Assembly (NCBI RefSeq): GCF_965223525.1
Contig: NZ_CBDCWX010000005.1
Coordinates: 2,356,001-2,420,000 of the forward strand
Source: Leptofilum sp965223525
GTDB lineage: Bacteria; Chloroflexota; Anaerolineae; Promineifilales; Promineifilaceae
DNA length: 64,000 bases
Direction of reading: 5' to 3'
Shown: positions 17,070-25,441 of the stretch, piece by piece
Layout: the number at the start of each line of letters is the position of its first letter
How positions within the stretch are numbered: position 1 is the stretch's first letter
Made by a program: the position numbers and the translations under genes
The notes under the pieces: generated by a model
Databases searched by the model: none
The model's input: the letters and a program-made list of their open reading frames with translations, nothing else
Told to the model about the DNA's origin: nothing

Positions 17070-18041
17070 ATGAAATTGGTTGATTTTTTGCAGGCAGCGA
17101 CGCGGATACGGCCGTACATTCACCACACCCCTCTCATTCGCAGCAATTTTTTGAGTGAACAAACGGGCGGCGATGTGTGGCTGAAGCTGGAAAATCAGCA
17201 GCCAACCGGCTCGTTTAAGGTGCGCGGTGCGTTGAACAAACTGAGCCGGCTAAGTGAAGCAGAGAGGGCGCGAGGGATTGTGGCGGCATCAGCAGGCAAC
17301 CACGCATTGGGCGTGGCTCATGCGGCAGGGTCACTGGGGCTGCCCCAGGTAGACATTTTTGTGCCAGAAACCGCGCCAGACGCGAAGCTAAAAAAACTGC
17401 GCCGCTTTCCTATTCAACTACATCTGGTCGGGCAAACGTATGAGGATGCCCATCAGGCCGCTGTTAATTTTGCCGCCCAGACGGGCGCAGTGGAGATTGC
17501 AGCTTATGATGATTTCGACGTAATTGCTGGGCAAGGCACGGTCGGTGTAGAAATTATGAATGATTTGCCAGCGGTGGAGCTGATTTTGGTGCCAGTAGGT
17601 GGAGGTGGTTTGGTGAGTGGGGTGGCAACGGCCGTTCACCACATCAACCCAACCTGCCACATTATGGGCGTGCAGCCGGAAGCTAGCCCAGCCGCGCAGC
17701 TCAGTTTTGCTCAGGGCCAGGCCATTGATCCCTATGACCACGAACCGACTATTGCCGATGGCTTGGCGGGCGGTTTTGGCGTGAAGCCATTTGCGTTGCT
17801 GCGCCAAAATCCGCCAGAAATCACGCTGGTAAGTGAGTTGCAAATTCGGCAAGCGATTTTGGCTCTCTTAGCAGAGCACCAGTTGGTCATCGAGCCGTCG
17901 GGGGCAACGGCCGTTGCGCCATTGCTTTCTGGGTTGGTGGATGTGCGGGGGGAAACGGCCGTCTGTCTGCTCACCGGCGGCAATTTAGCCATGAATTTGC
18001 TGCGCGAAATAATTACTCAATTACCCAATTACAATAATTGA
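17070..18041 (+). CDS. Threonine dehydratase (serine/threonine ammonia-lyase), catabolic-type length
   Basis: This PLP fold-type II enzyme has 323 residues and no C-terminal ACT regulatory domain. The PLP lysine is in GSFKVRGALNKL, the substrate loop is ASAGNHALGVAHAA, and the glycine-rich phosphate site is PVGGGGLVSG. It deaminates threonine to 2-oxobutyrate in the cytoplasm. I chose the ATG at 17070 (MKLVDFLQAATRIRPYIHHT) because it matches family N-termini; the frame extends 16 codons further up without support. It is flanked by two citrate synthase homologues. 2-oxobutyrate can yield propionyl-CoA, a methylcitrate synthase substrate, so a link is possible but inferred. Confidence 0.88.
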   Translation: MKLVDFLQAATRIRPYIHHTPLIRSNFLSEQTGGDVWLKLENQQPTGSFKVRGALNKLSRLSEAERARGIVAASAGNHALGVAHAAGSLGLPQVDIFVPETAPDAKLKKLRRFPIQLHLVGQTYEDAHQAAVNFAAQTGAVEIAAYDDFDVIAGQGTVGVEIMNDLPAVELILVPVGGGGLVSGVATAVHHINPTCHIMGVQPEASPAAQLSFAQGQAIDPYDHEPTIADGLAGGFGVKPFALLRQNPPEITLVSELQIRQAILALLAEHQLVIEPSGATAVAPLLSGLVDVRGETAVCLLTGGNLAMNLLREIITQLPNYNN

Positions 18042-18072
18042 GTAATAGTAATTAGGAAATTGGGTAATTGAG
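18016..18072 (+). repeat. Inverted repeat ending exactly at a start codon
   Basis: Perfect 15-base arms (18016-18030 and 18058-18072) are separated by 27 bases. The left arm lies in the last codons of the threonine dehydratase gene and the right arm ends at the base before the ATG at 18073. The hairpin would cover the ribosome-binding region of the HTH-citrate synthase gene, where no good Shine-Dalgarno is seen. It may couple or limit its translation. Confidence 0.65.
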
Positions 18073-19290
18073 ATGACAAACGACACTTTCATGAGCGCCA
18101 AAGAAGCGGCCACTGCGTTGGAAATTACGTTGCCGACGCTGTACGCTTACGTCAGCCGGGGACTGATTCGCTCGGAGCCAGGGGCGGGCAAGAGCCGGGT
18201 GCGGCTGTATGCACGAGCAGATGTGGAGGCGTTGCTGGCACGGAAGGCGCTGCGACAAAATCCAGCGCAAGCGGCTGAAACAGCACTCTATTTTGGCACG
18301 CCTGTGCTGGCTTCGGCCGTCACTTTGATTGAAGATGGCCGTTTCTTTTACCGAGGCCACGATGTGATTGAGCTGGCGCAAGCGACTGGCTTTGAGTCTG
18401 TGGCGTCCTTGCTTTGGCGAGATTCTCTGACGGCGGATGATCTGTTTCCCCCTGAAATTCCAGCTAGCCTGGCACAACGCATGGCTGAGATTCAGCCAAT
18501 TTTGGAACCGCTGCCGCTTTTTGAGCGGTTTCAGGTGGCGTTGCCGCTGTTAGCAGGGCATGATTTGGCAGCGTTTGATCTGGCTGAAACGGCCGTGGCT
18601 CAAACCGGAGCGCGCCTGCTGCATCTGCTAACTTGGGCTGCCACTGGGGAACGGCCGCAAGCGAGTTTGGTAGCATCCTTGCAGCAGGCATGGGCAGCAC
18701 ACAACCAACCCATCCAAAAGATATTCAACATTGCGCTTATTTTGTGTGCCGACCATGAGCTAAACGTCTCTGCGTTTACGGCACGGGTGGTGGCTTCAAC
18801 CCAGGCGAATCCATACGCGGTGGTGCAGGCGGGCTTGGCGGCGTTGCAAGGGGCGCGGCACGGCGGCCACACGGAGCGTGTGATGGCCTTCCTGCGCGAG
18901 GCTGGCTCTGTGGCTGGGGTGCGCCCGGCGGTGGCGGCACGGCTGCGATGCGGTGAGCGTATCCCTAGCTTCGGTCATCCGATTTACCCCAATGGCGATC
19001 CGCGTGGGCAACTGCTGCTGGATTTGGTGATGGGGGAATTTGGTGGGGGAACGGCCGTTTCCATTGTGCAAGAGCTAATCCAGGTGATGGCTGAAGCCAC
19101 CGGGCAGCTACCAACCATTGATTTGGGACTGGCGGCTTTGGCAGAAGCGGCTGGGTTGCCAGAGGGCGCGCCATTAGCCCTGTTTGCCCTGGGCCGCACC
19201 GCAGGCTGGCTGGGCCAGGCCATCGAGCAATACAAAGAAGACCAGCTTATCCGCCCCCGCGCCCGCTATGTGGGCAAACGGCCTGAATGA
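18073..19290 (+). CDS. HTH (MerR/excisionase-like) domain fused to citrate synthase domain
   Basis: Residues about 5-60 form a winged HTH of the helix_turn_helix_17/MerR type (MSAKEAATALEITLPTLYAYV, then RLYARADVEALLAR). The remaining about 340 residues are a citrate synthase fold, with the substrate histidines in ARHGGHTERV and SFGHPIYPNGDPRG, an Asp in PTIDLGLAAL and the C-terminal ALFALGRTAGWLGQAIEQ. Such HTH-citrate synthase fusions occur in several phyla; whether they act as enzymes, regulators or both is not settled to my knowledge. It follows the threonine dehydratase by 31 bases and is a second homologue beside the 15762-16898 enzyme. Confidence 0.85.
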   Translation: MTNDTFMSAKEAATALEITLPTLYAYVSRGLIRSEPGAGKSRVRLYARADVEALLARKALRQNPAQAAETALYFGTPVLASAVTLIEDGRFFYRGHDVIELAQATGFESVASLLWRDSLTADDLFPPEIPASLAQRMAEIQPILEPLPLFERFQVALPLLAGHDLAAFDLAETAVAQTGARLLHLLTWAATGERPQASLVASLQQAWAAHNQPIQKIFNIALILCADHELNVSAFTARVVASTQANPYAVVQAGLAALQGARHGGHTERVMAFLREAGSVAGVRPAVAARLRCGERIPSFGHPIYPNGDPRGQLLLDLVMGEFGGGTAVSIVQELIQVMAEATGQLPTIDLGLAALAEAAGLPEGAPLALFALGRTAGWLGQAIEQYKEDQLIRPRARYVGKRPE

Positions 19291-19295
19291 TTTTT

Positions 19296-19346
19296 GCCAC
19301 AGAGAACACAGAGGAAAAAGAGAAAAATCTCTGTGCCCTCTGTGGC
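19296..19346. repeat. Inverted repeat of the 'cacagag' family after the HTH-citrate synthase gene
   Basis: Arms 19296-19313 and 19329-19346 pair at 16 of 18 positions, forming a hairpin immediately after the stop at 19290. It may work as a terminator. The ctctgtg core recurs in the leaders at 53048 and 55243. Confidence 0.65.
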
Positions 19347-19407
19347 TAATCCTAAAATGACGGAATGGTTATTGACGAATGGCAACTGATCTGTCCATAA
19401 TGCGACC

Positions 19408-19677
19408 ATGTTTGCCTCTTTGCGACGTGTGATTTTGCCGGTAACGGCCGTACTTTGCCTCATCATTGGGCTGTTTTGGCTTTGGTTCTGGTATGAATTT
19501 AGCCTGAAGTGGGCGTTGGCTGGCACGCTGCCAGAGCTGGGGGATACGGCCGTGGTTTTTTATGGCAGCGGCGTGGCCGAGCTTGGCTTTCTCGCATTTG
19601 GCTGGCTACTGCTGGCGATTATTTTGTACGTCCTTCATCGCCGCTGGCGCAAAGACCCCAAAAAGCTTGAGAATTAA
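19408..19677 (+). CDS. Small two-helix membrane protein, unknown
   Basis: The protein has 89 residues. Two hydrophobic helices (VILPVTAVLCLIIGLFWLW and ELGFLAFGWLLLAIILYVL) flank a 25-residue loop, and the C-terminus is short and basic (RRWRKDPKKLEN), so both ends are probably cytoplasmic. It contains two ACGGCCGT copies, like native genes here. No family is recognised. The 277-base interval after it (19678-19954) holds no gene I can support. Confidence 0.45.
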   Translation: MFASLRRVILPVTAVLCLIIGLFWLWFWYEFSLKWALAGTLPELGDTAVVFYGSGVAELGFLAFGWLLLAIILYVLHRRWRKDPKKLEN

Positions 19678-19954
19678 TTCCAAATTGAATATACTTTTCC
19701 CTAGTGGCGTTAAAATTCGTTGTTGGGGAAGCTGCTGCCAGTTTTAGTCTGTTGCCCAAATTGATGAAATGCCCAATTTTATAATTTTGACTACAAGATG
19801 GGTAAAAATTTGTAACCCACACGTAGTATTGCGATTTGCAAAGTGTTATTATGTCAACCGCAATGCTTAAACAGTCTGGGAAGTGACTTTCCAAAATGTG
19901 GCAAGGAGTTCTTCCGGACTGTAGTAGTCACATAACCAGTCCGCGAGGGGAAAA

Positions 19955-20668
19955 ATGAAGCTAAAATTGTCCATTTTGCTGTTAGGCTTGTTGTTTGTTG
20001 TTGCCTGTGCGAGCGATCCAGTCGAAGTAACGCGCGTCGTGGAAAACGATGTTGAAGTGACAAGATTTGTTGAAGTGACGCGCGAAGTGGAGAAAGAGAT
20101 CGAGGTTACTCGCGAAATTGAAGTCCCTGTAGAAATTACATCAGAGGTTGAGGTAACTAGAATTGTGGAGGTGGAAGTTGAGGTAACGGCCGTTCCTACC
20201 CAAACACCAACGGCCTTGCCAACGAATACACCGGCTCCGACTACATCTAGTCCGAACACATCAGCACCACCGCCCGCAGCAGAACCCAATTTAGAAGAAA
20301 CGTTATTGAATACGATGGTGCAAACCCGCACAAATATGCAAAACTTTGGCGGGATGATTGACACTGCGTTGAACAGTGGCGGCATTAGCTGCCAGGCGGT
20401 TGTAGAAACGTACGACAATGTTGTTTTAGCCCCAACATTTGATGTGAGTGGTGCCAGCCCTGTCGTCCAAAATGCCTATGCCTCTTACCGAGCGGCCATT
20501 GATGTATTTGGCAATGGTACCAGAGATATGGCAGAAAATTGCCGTACAGCAATCACGAATAATTCTGGTACGTCAATTGGCTTTCAGCAATGGGGATTGG
20601 CGAGACAAGAAGTAAATTCTGCAGTTGATATTATTCATCCCGCCATCCAAAGTTTGGGCGGCGAATAG
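19955..20668 (+). CDS. Lipoprotein with VEVTR-type repeat stalk
   Basis: The protein has 237 residues. The signal and lipobox (LLGLLFVVACAS) are followed by about 60 residues of a degenerate heptad-like repeat, E-V-T-R-x-V-E. A Thr/Pro linker (TQTPTALPTNTPAPTT) and a C-terminal domain of about 130 residues with two cysteines come after. The charged V/E/R repeats could form an extended stalk or coiled coil; such VEVTR tracts are frequent in Chloroflexota surface lipoproteins (my recollection). The C-terminal domain is unrecognised. GAGGGG precedes the ATG. It appears monocistronic, with a hairpin terminator at 20691-20736. Confidence 0.65.
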   Translation: MKLKLSILLLGLLFVVACASDPVEVTRVVENDVEVTRFVEVTREVEKEIEVTREIEVPVEITSEVEVTRIVEVEVEVTAVPTQTPTALPTNTPAPTTSSPNTSAPPPAAEPNLEETLLNTMVQTRTNMQNFGGMIDTALNSGGISCQAVVETYDNVVLAPTFDVSGASPVVQNAYASYRAAIDVFGNGTRDMAENCRTAITNNSGTSIGFQQWGLARQEVNSAVDIIHPAIQSLGGE

Positions 20669-20690
20669 AAAAGTTGACCAAGTTGATTTA

Positions 20691-20736
20691 AATTCTCCGG
20701 AAGCTGTACTTATTCAAGTTTAGTTTCCGGGGAATT
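20691..20736. terminator. Convergent hairpin terminator
   Basis: Inverted repeat arms 20691-20702 and 20725-20736 pair at 11 of 12 positions. It lies between the stop of the VEVTR lipoprotein (20668) and the stop of the convergent hydrolase (20741), as expected for a shared terminator. Confidence 0.65.
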
Positions 20737-20740
20737 GGGT

Positions 20741-21742
20741 TTAGGCTTGCAAGAAAGCAAGCATTGCGTTGTTTACCTCTTCTGGCGCTTCGTTTTGCAC
20801 CCAATGGTTGCTGTGCGGTATGTAATGCCGCTGGATGTTGGGTACCCACTTCTCTAAATCCTCTGTGAGAGCACGGCTGAGGGCAAAATCTTGCTCGCCC
20901 CAAATCAGAAGCGTCGGTGTAGAAATGAGATTGGCTTTGTTGGCTGGCGGGTAGCGGAGCGCACGATACCAGTTGATCATGCTACTCATGGCGCGAGGTT
21001 GGCTCATAGCAACGGCCATCATTTCTACATCATCATCACTGAACGCTTCTCGTTGGGCAGTCATTTTCTGGAAAGATTGGCGGGCTGTTTGGTATGGGCT
21101 GAGGGTTAAAGCCAGCTCTGGCAGCATGGGTAGCTGGAAAAAAAGCATATACCATGATTTTAGCCGTTGTGCCCACCCTTTGCGGAACTCGCGCCCCAAT
21201 GCTTTGGGGTGGGGGGCGTTCATGATAATGAGTTTCTCAGCCATTTTTGGGTAGTTGGCGGCAAATTGCCAACCAACACTGCCACCCCAGTCGTGGGCAA
21301 TGATGACGGCCGTTTCCCGACCCAGTGCCTCAATTAAATTGGCTACATCTTTCGTGAGGGCATCGAGGCGGTACGGCCGTATGTCCCGTGGTTTGCTGCT
21401 GCGATTGTACCCTCGCTGGTCAGGCGCCACTACGCGATAGCCAGCCTGCGCCAACACCGGAATTTGCTTGCGCCAGGAGGCCCAATGCTCCGGGAAACCG
21501 TGCAGAAGAATAGCCAACGGCCCGTCCTCTGGGCCAGCCAGCAATGTATGCAATACGATCCCATCTGCATCAAGAAAATAGCAGTTGGCGTTCAAGCCCG
21601 GATGGGCAGCATTTAGTTTATCCACCGCTCTTGCCGTCAGCGTGTCGGTTTTGCGGGCAATTTTTGCGAGTTGCTGGTTGTGAAGAAATAAGGCTGAACC
21701 AAGCAGCCCCACGCCAATAATCCATTTTTTACTTTTAGACAT
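20741..21742 (-). CDS. Alpha/beta hydrolase, epoxide hydrolase-like
   Basis: The protein has 333 residues. A hydrophobic N-terminal segment (KWIIGVGLLGSALFLH) may anchor it to the membrane. The core has the oxyanion motif LLHGFPEHWASW, the nucleophile elbow IIAHDWGGSVGW with Asp instead of Ser, a cap domain, the acid GEQDFAL and the final His in PHSNHWVQNEAPEE. An Asp nucleophile with HGFPE is the signature of soluble epoxide hydrolases and haloalkane dehalogenases, and PDQRGYNRSSKP supports the former. It probably opens epoxides or hydrolyses a related ester; the substrate is unknown. It is monocistronic and divergent from the sugar ABC operon. Confidence 0.8.
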   Translation of the reverse strand: MSKSKKWIIGVGLLGSALFLHNQQLAKIARKTDTLTARAVDKLNAAHPGLNANCYFLDADGIVLHTLLAGPEDGPLAILLHGFPEHWASWRKQIPVLAQAGYRVVAPDQRGYNRSSKPRDIRPYRLDALTKDVANLIEALGRETAVIIAHDWGGSVGWQFAANYPKMAEKLIIMNAPHPKALGREFRKGWAQRLKSWYMLFFQLPMLPELALTLSPYQTARQSFQKMTAQREAFSDDDVEMMAVAMSQPRAMSSMINWYRALRYPPANKANLISTPTLLIWGEQDFALSRALTEDLEKWVPNIQRHYIPHSNHWVQNEAPEEVNNAMLAFLQA

Positions 21743-21885
21743 ACACAGACGATCCTTTTTTATTGGATCATACTGCGTTTAGATGGGATTTCAAGCCAGT
21801 CAGATAGGGCATAGGGGGATTGTATTTTGATCTTAATGTTTTTACCCATCATTTCCATACTTGTACAAATTGACCTAATTTGCCC

Positions 21886-21937
21886 TTGACAAATCAGGCA
21901 TTCTTTAGTATTCTCACAAAACCGTGAACGTTCACGG
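21886..21937 (+). promoter_or_regulatory. Sigma70 promoter with LacI-type operator for the sugar ABC operon
   Basis: The -35 TTGACA (21886-21891), a 17-base spacer and -10 TATTCT (21909-21914) are followed by a perfect 16-base palindrome CCGTGAACGTTCACGG (21922-21937) covering the expected start point. A further GAGCGCTC palindrome adjoins it. The core GTGAACGTTCAC differs by one base from the site in front of the lacI-type gene at 35660-35671, so that regulator is the likely repressor. Confidence 0.82.
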
Positions 21938-21986
21938 GAGCGCTCACAAGTATGGAAGAGCACGTAAGGAAGAGGAGGAAAATTGG

Positions 21987-22919
21987 ATGAGTAGCACCTC
22001 TGTTTTAGCCACCCGTTCTGAGCATAGCCGTTTGACCAGATGGCGGCGTGCATGGATTAACCGAGAAACGGCCGCAGCCTGGATATTCCTCCTGCCTAGT
22101 TTAATTGGCTTTATTGCCTTCTACGCAGTGCCGGCTGTTAGAGCCGTCAGTATTAGCTTCACAGATTGGGATCTTCTGACTGACCCACAAAATATCGGCC
22201 TGGAAAATTACACCCGCTTGTTCCAAGATGAAGATTTCTGGCAGTCGCTTCGAGTCACCTTCGCTTACGTCCTCTTCAACATTCCCATTCAAACAGCCAT
22301 TGCTTTAGTTATCGCCGTACTGATGGATCGCTTTACCAAGTCCATTATTGTGCGAGGCATTATGATTGTGCCCTGGCTCATGCCAAATGTTGTGGTGGGG
22401 TTACTTTGGCTTTGGTTGCTCGATCCGTCGCTTGGCATTGTCAATGTATTTATTGAATGGCTTGGCTTCTCTAGCGTGCCGTTCTTAACAGGCACCGATT
22501 TTGCCCTGCCTTCAATTGCAGGCATCAATATCTGGCGGCACATGGGGTATACCGCGCTGTTGATATTTGCCGGGCTTCAAGCAATTCCCGGCAGCGTTTA
22601 TGAAGCTGCCGCCATTGACGGGGCTTCTGAATTACGGACGTTTTGGAGCATCACTATTCCACTGCTACGTCCTGTACTCGTTTTTGTACTGGTTACTTCC
22701 ATTATTGGTTCCTTCCAAATTTTTGATACGGTCGCCATCACCACCGAGGGTGGCCCAGTAAATGCGACGGAAGTTTTGAACTGGTTCATTTATGAACATG
22801 CGTTTGTCAGGTTCAACATGGGGTACGCTACTACGATTTCGGTTGTACTTTTCCTGATTCTCATCGTCGTTAGCGTTGTGCAAATGCGTATTATGCGGGC
22901 AGATGAATCTGATTTCTAA
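21987..22919 (+). CDS. Sugar ABC transporter permease, MalF/UgpA type
   Basis: The protein has 310 residues with six helices. The first is AAAWIFLLPSLIGFIAFYAV and the EAA loop is YEAAAIDGASELRTFWSITIPLL, both diagnostic of the carbohydrate uptake transporter 1 family. The ATG at 21987 has AGGAGG eight bases upstream; an in-frame GTG at 21924 lies inside the operator and is rejected. It forms the membrane channel with the MalG-type partner 26 bases downstream and takes sugar from the binding protein at 23938-25353. No dedicated ATPase gene is present in the window; a shared MsmK-like ATPase elsewhere is likely. Confidence 0.92.
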   Translation: MSSTSVLATRSEHSRLTRWRRAWINRETAAAWIFLLPSLIGFIAFYAVPAVRAVSISFTDWDLLTDPQNIGLENYTRLFQDEDFWQSLRVTFAYVLFNIPIQTAIALVIAVLMDRFTKSIIVRGIMIVPWLMPNVVVGLLWLWLLDPSLGIVNVFIEWLGFSSVPFLTGTDFALPSIAGINIWRHMGYTALLIFAGLQAIPGSVYEAAAIDGASELRTFWSITIPLLRPVLVFVLVTSIIGSFQIFDTVAITTEGGPVNATEVLNWFIYEHAFVRFNMGYATTISVVLFLILIVVSVVQMRIMRADESDF

Positions 22920-22945
22920 ACGTAAATTTATGGAGGAATATTGTC

Positions 22946-23857
22946 ATGGCAAACACAACAACTGTAATTGAACGGCCGCAAGCTGGCTTTAACTGGGGAC
23001 GGCTGTTTACGGGTCTTCTACTGGCATTAATCATTTTTGTTACCTTATTCCCGTTCTGGTGGGTGATTCGAACTGGCTTAACCAACTCCAGGCTCGTTTT
23101 TACCGACACCAGTTCATTGCTGCCGGTCGGGGCTACACTGGATAATTTCATGCGGGTTTTGGGGCTGGTGGATACGGAAACGGCCGTTGCCGCTGGAGGC
23201 TCCGGTCAATCTATAAACTTTTTCCTGTTTTTACGCAACTCTATTATCGTATCAACCATTATTGCCGTTGTGCAGGTCTTCTTTAGTTCGTCAGCCGCCT
23301 ACGCCTTTGCTCGGCTTAAATTTCCCTTCCGTGACCAACTGTTCTTCCTTTACATCTCTGCACTGATGGTTCCAGCCATCGTTACCCTTATTCCTAACTT
23401 TATCCTCATGCGTCAACTGGAATGGCTGAACACCTTTGCTGGTGTGGTAGCCCCTTACGTACTCATGACGCCCTTTGCAGTCTTCTTCCTCCGACAATTT
23501 TATTTAGGAGTTAACCGAGAAATCGAAGAAGCCGCCAAAATTGACGGTGCCAACATCTTCTCTATTTACTGGCGGGTGATTCTGCCGATTAGCCGCCCAC
23601 CTTTAATCACTTTAGGGATCATCACCTTTATCCAATCATGGAATGAATACCTGTGGCCGCTAATTGTGGGTAAGGATGAAGGCGTGCGCGTATTAACTGT
23701 GGCTCTGGGCGTTTTCCGTTCCCAAACGCCGCAGGGAGCACCGGATTGGAGCGGCCTTATGGCTGGCACAACGCTCGCCATTATTCCCACCCTCATCTTG
23801 TTCTTCATTTTGGGGCGACGCGTGTTGGATTCAATTCAATTTACTGGTTTCAAGTAA
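22946..23857 (+). CDS. Sugar ABC transporter permease, MalG/UgpE type
   Basis: The protein has 303 residues with six helices. The N-terminal cytoplasmic stretch is followed by GRLFTGLLLALIIFVTLFPF, and the EAA loop is EIEEAAKIDGANIFSIYWRVILP, split as EIEEAAKIDGANIFS and IYWRVILPIS. The C-terminal GRRVLDSIQFTGFK is typical. A periplasmic loop after TM1 (residues about 50-85, with ETAVAAGGSGQS) is longer than average. GGAGGAA precedes the ATG. It partners with the MalF-type permease. Confidence 0.92.
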   Translation: MANTTTVIERPQAGFNWGRLFTGLLLALIIFVTLFPFWWVIRTGLTNSRLVFTDTSSLLPVGATLDNFMRVLGLVDTETAVAAGGSGQSINFFLFLRNSIIVSTIIAVVQVFFSSSAAYAFARLKFPFRDQLFFLYISALMVPAIVTLIPNFILMRQLEWLNTFAGVVAPYVLMTPFAVFFLRQFYLGVNREIEEAAKIDGANIFSIYWRVILPISRPPLITLGIITFIQSWNEYLWPLIVGKDEGVRVLTVALGVFRSQTPQGAPDWSGLMAGTTLAIIPTLILFFILGRRVLDSIQFTGFK

Positions 23858-23937
23858 TTGGCAGACAGTCAATTATTATGAACGGGAAATTTTACATTCC
23901 CAGGCATTTCAAATTTCTTAACCAAGGAGAAGAAAAC

Positions 23938-25353
23938 ATGAAAGATGCAAAACGATTTTATTGGTTCATTTTGGCCGCACTGTTGGTAATTACGCTGGTG
24001 GCCTGTGGCGGTGAAACCGACAGCGACACGGCCGATTCTGGCGAAGACACGGCAGCCAGCAGCGAAGATGCGGACGGCGGTGGCGGGGAAGAGGTAATGG
24101 ACGTCACCATTCGCTACGCGCTGTGGGACGCTAACCAACTTCCTGCTTACGAACAGTGTGCTGCCGACTTCATGGCTGCTAATCCAAACATCACCATTGA
24201 TATTTCCCAAAGCGGTTGGGGCGATTACTGGAATGACATTCAGACAGGCATGGTAGCCGGAACTGCCCCAGATGTCTTTACCAACCACCTGGCTAAATAC
24301 CCTGAGTTTGCTTCCAAGAACCAGTTAATTGACATTCAGCCATTTGTGGAGGCTGACGGGGTTGACCTAAGTGTCTATCTTGGCGATCTAGCACTGCTGT
24401 GGACGCGAGATGGCGCTCGTTTTGGCTTGCCAAAAGATTGGGACACAATTGCTATTATTTACAACAAAGAGATGTTGGATGCGGCAGGTGTTACTGTAGA
24501 TGAGCTGAACAACGCAACCTGGAACCCGGAAGACGGCGGTACGTTTGAAGAAATCATGGCTAAATTGACGCTGGATGCCAATGGCAACAATGGCCTCAGC
24601 CCGGACTTTGACAGAGACAGTGTAGCTCAGTACGGTTTTGTAACTGCCTACGACGATGGTGGTGGCGCTTACGGGCAGACACAATGGAGCTATTTGGCAG
24701 CAAGCACTGGTTTCAGCTTTATTGATGACCTGTATGCGACTGAATACCATTATGATGATCCGCGCTTCGTTGCCACGATGGATTGGTACCAGAACATGAT
24801 TACCGAGAATGGGTATAGCGCACCTTTTGAAGAGGTTGCCAGCTTGGGTGGCCAAGCTATCTTCAATTCTGGGCAAGCGGCACTCATTTCTGATGGTTCC
24901 TGGATGATTGGAACCTATAACAATGATGCCAACTTTGAATTTGGCTTTGCTCACTTGCCTGCTGGCCCAGAGGGCCGCAAGAGCATGTTCAACGGTTTGG
25001 CCGATTCCATTTGGGCCGGCACGGAACATCCTGAAGAAGCGTGGGAGTGGGTGAAATACCTGGCTTCACCTGAATGTGCCAATACAGTTGGTGAGTTTGG
25101 TGTGGTGTTCCCGGCTCAGGCAGATGCCGTTGATTTGGCCCTGGCTACCTATGAATCGCGCGGTCTGGATGTTTCTGCATTCACGGAGCAAGCATTAGAC
25201 GAAAACGGTACTTTCTTGTTCCCGGTTACCGACAATGCCTCTGAAATTTCTTCTATTATGACGGAAACAGTTCAATCAATTTTGTTGGGTGACGCTGAAC
25301 CCGCAGACATTTTGCCTGTTGCAAATGCTGAGGTGAATGATTTGTTTGAGTAG
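23938..25353 (+). CDS. Sugar-binding lipoprotein of ABC transporter (family 1)
   Basis: The ATG at 23938 has AAGGAGAAG upstream and gives 471 residues. It has a lipoprotein signal (WFILAALLVITLVACGG), an acidic Ser/Asp/Glu-rich linker to about residue 55, then an SBP_bac_1 domain with MVAGTAPDVFTNHLAKYPEF and GLPKDWDTIAIIYNKEM. It probably captures galactosides, given the enzymes downstream, although the sugar cannot be read from the sequence. It is third in the operon behind the LacI-controlled promoter and is followed by a hairpin at 25381-25428. Confidence 0.9.
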   Translation: MKDAKRFYWFILAALLVITLVACGGETDSDTADSGEDTAASSEDADGGGGEEVMDVTIRYALWDANQLPAYEQCAADFMAANPNITIDISQSGWGDYWNDIQTGMVAGTAPDVFTNHLAKYPEFASKNQLIDIQPFVEADGVDLSVYLGDLALLWTRDGARFGLPKDWDTIAIIYNKEMLDAAGVTVDELNNATWNPEDGGTFEEIMAKLTLDANGNNGLSPDFDRDSVAQYGFVTAYDDGGGAYGQTQWSYLAASTGFSFIDDLYATEYHYDDPRFVATMDWYQNMITENGYSAPFEEVASLGGQAIFNSGQAALISDGSWMIGTYNNDANFEFGFAHLPAGPEGRKSMFNGLADSIWAGTEHPEEAWEWVKYLASPECANTVGEFGVVFPAQADAVDLALATYESRGLDVSAFTEQALDENGTFLFPVTDNASEISSIMTETVQSILLGDAEPADILPVANAEVNDLFE

Positions 25354-25380
25354 TTTCTAGTTTACTCTTTCATCAATAAT

Positions 25381-25428
25381 GGTTTAATGCGCCGCCTCAA
25401 GCGTAAACCAGAGAGGGCGCATTAAACC
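25381..25428 (+). terminator. Hairpin after the sugar-binding protein gene
   Basis: A perfect 13-base inverted repeat (25381-25393 and 25416-25428) has a 22-base loop and lies 27 bases after the stop codon. It has no U-run, so it may be a processing or stability element rather than a strong terminator. The next gene starts 13 bases further on. Confidence 0.6.
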
Positions 25429-25441
25429 ACAACTTAACAGT

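Noticed and set aside
16899..17162. Longer N-terminus for the citrate synthase
   Set aside because: The extension crosses a hairpin, overlaps the start of the divergent dehydratase gene and does not resemble the family; the ATG at 16898 has a good ribosome site.
20020..20190. Short tandem units at the lipoprotein's 5' end as a CRISPR-like or VNTR array
   Set aside because: The units are degenerate, lack spacers and encode the in-frame VEVTR protein repeat.
21924..21986. GTG at 21924 as the start of the MalF-type permease
   Set aside because: It lies in the LacI operator at the expected transcription start; the ATG at 21987 has AGGAGG at proper spacing.
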